A DNA stretch of 64,000 nt, taken from the NCBI RefSeq assembly GCF_003635165.1, contig NZ_ML058598.1, positions 52,504-116,503 on the forward strand, in the 5' to 3' direction. Source of the stretch: Burkholderia sp. Nafp2/4-1b. Lineage in GTDB: Bacteria > Pseudomonadota > Gammaproteobacteria > Burkholderiales > Burkholderiaceae. The position numbers were made by a program, and so were the translations under genes. The notes beneath the pieces are model-generated. The model made no database searches. It saw nothing but the letters and a program-made list of their open reading frames with translations, and was not told the origin of the DNA. Position 1 is the stretch's first letter; the number at the start of each line of letters is the position of its first letter. Shown here in pieces: positions 63,517-64,000 of this stretch.

Positions 63517-63861
63517 TTACGTATTGGGCAGTTGTGCGTGCGCCTCGAGGACACGAGCCGAGTAAGTTAGTGCCGCGCCCGCATTCAACGCAATCGCCAC
63601 GCCCAGTGCCTCGGAAATTTCCGCCAGCGAGGCACCCGCCTCGACGGCCTTCTTCGTGTGCACGGAAATGCAGCCGTCGCAGCGCGTGGTGACGGCCACC
63701 GCCAGAGCAATCAGCTCGTGCATTTTCGGCTCGAGATGGCCGGTCTTGGCCGCGGCGTTGTCGATCGTCATCAGGCCGCGAATTACGTCGGGGCTTTGCT
63801 TGGCGTAGTCGCCCACGCGCTCAAGCAGGTCATCACGGTAAGCGTTCCAGTCTTGCATCAT
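63517..63861 (-). CDS. Carboxymuconolactone decarboxylase/AhpD-like protein
   Basis: A 114-residue all-helical protein with the redox motif C61-DG-C64 followed by H68 (RCDGCISVHTKKAVEAG), typical of AhpD-like peroxidase partners and CMD-domain proteins. The Cys pair suggests thiol-disulfide activity rather than decarboxylation. MMQDWNAY offers two adjacent ATGs. With the OsmC-like and DsbA-like proteins it adds to the redox theme of this end of the window. Confidence 0.88.
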   Translation of the reverse strand: MMQDWNAYRDDLLERVGDYAKQSPDVIRGLMTIDNAAAKTGHLEPKMHELIALAVAVTTRCDGCISVHTKKAVEAGASLAEISEALGVAIALNAGAALTYSARVLEAHAQLPNT

Positions 63862-64000
63862 GGCTGTTACTCCTGTTCAGTGTTGATACCAGGCACCGAC
63901 ACGGCACCGGGCGATGAAGTGTTGTGCGACCGGATAGATGCACACACTGGGGGCAAGCACAACGCACTCCCCCTCATGCATCAGTTACGGCCGGCCATCA

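Overview
The window looks like a chromosomal segment of a Burkholderia species, most likely from the B. cepacia complex. Base composition is very high GC with matching codon use. The gene families (PotFGH, SfnR/MsuE/SfnG, EamA, LysE and APC transporters, PhaB with a phasin, many LysR regulators) are typical of the secondary replicons of that genus. This assignment rests on recognition of protein families, not on a database search.

1-8.2 kb: a putrescine/polyamine ABC transporter (potH partial, potG, potF), a divergent LuxR-type regulator, a His-rich secreted protein, two uncharacterised proteins, and a LysR/EamA divergent pair. 8.2-19.6 kb: a low-oxygen persistence cluster resembling the lxa (low-oxygen-activated) locus known from B. 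cenocepacia. It holds a beta-CASP nuclease, two zinc alcohol dehydrogenases, acetoacetyl-CoA reductase plus phasin, four universal stress proteins, a NarL-type response regulator, an FNR/FixK regulator and a three-BON protein. Seven FNR-like boxes, five of them 60-70 bp before a start codon, tie it together. It is eroded: an acetate kinase stub and the last part of a histidine kinase remain. 20-35.9 kb: an amino-acid binding protein, a YdiJ-type FAD/Fe-S dehydrogenase, LysR regulators, LysE and APC transporters, and a sulfonate/dimethyl sulfone locus (sfnR diverging from msuE-sfnG-sfnB) with a near-perfect sigma-54 promoter.

At about 35,908 the reading frame of dihydroxyacetone kinase dhaK is interrupted and a lower-GC island begins. 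First come tnsD, tnsC, tnsB and tnsA of a Tn7-like transposon, all on the minus strand. A tyrosine recombinase with a decayed paralogue follows. Next is a five-gene minus-strand operon: an MBL-fold hydrolase, a 741-residue E2-E1-JAB ubiquitin-like fusion, a four-TM protein, a three-TM protein and a second MBL-fold hydrolase. Diverging from it is a probable TnsE-like gene, followed by a NERD nuclease-like membrane protein and unknowns. The five-gene operon is the most interesting system here. It has the parts of a protein-conjugation pathway (E1, E2, deconjugating JAB protease), no recognisable ubiquitin-like modifier and no CD-NTase, and both MBL proteins end in Gly or Ala. Its position as mobile-element cargo suggests anti-phage or anti-plasmid defence, which is inference.

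57.2-64 kb: accessory genes with a redox and detoxification flavour: TetR with a divergent alpha/beta hydrolase and SDR, a single-Cys OsmC-like protein, a DsbA-like protein, a second TetR, a small BON protein and an AhpD-like protein. The rest of dhaK is not seen, so the far end of the island lies beyond the window or has been rearranged. No rRNA, tRNA or CRISPR array was recognised.
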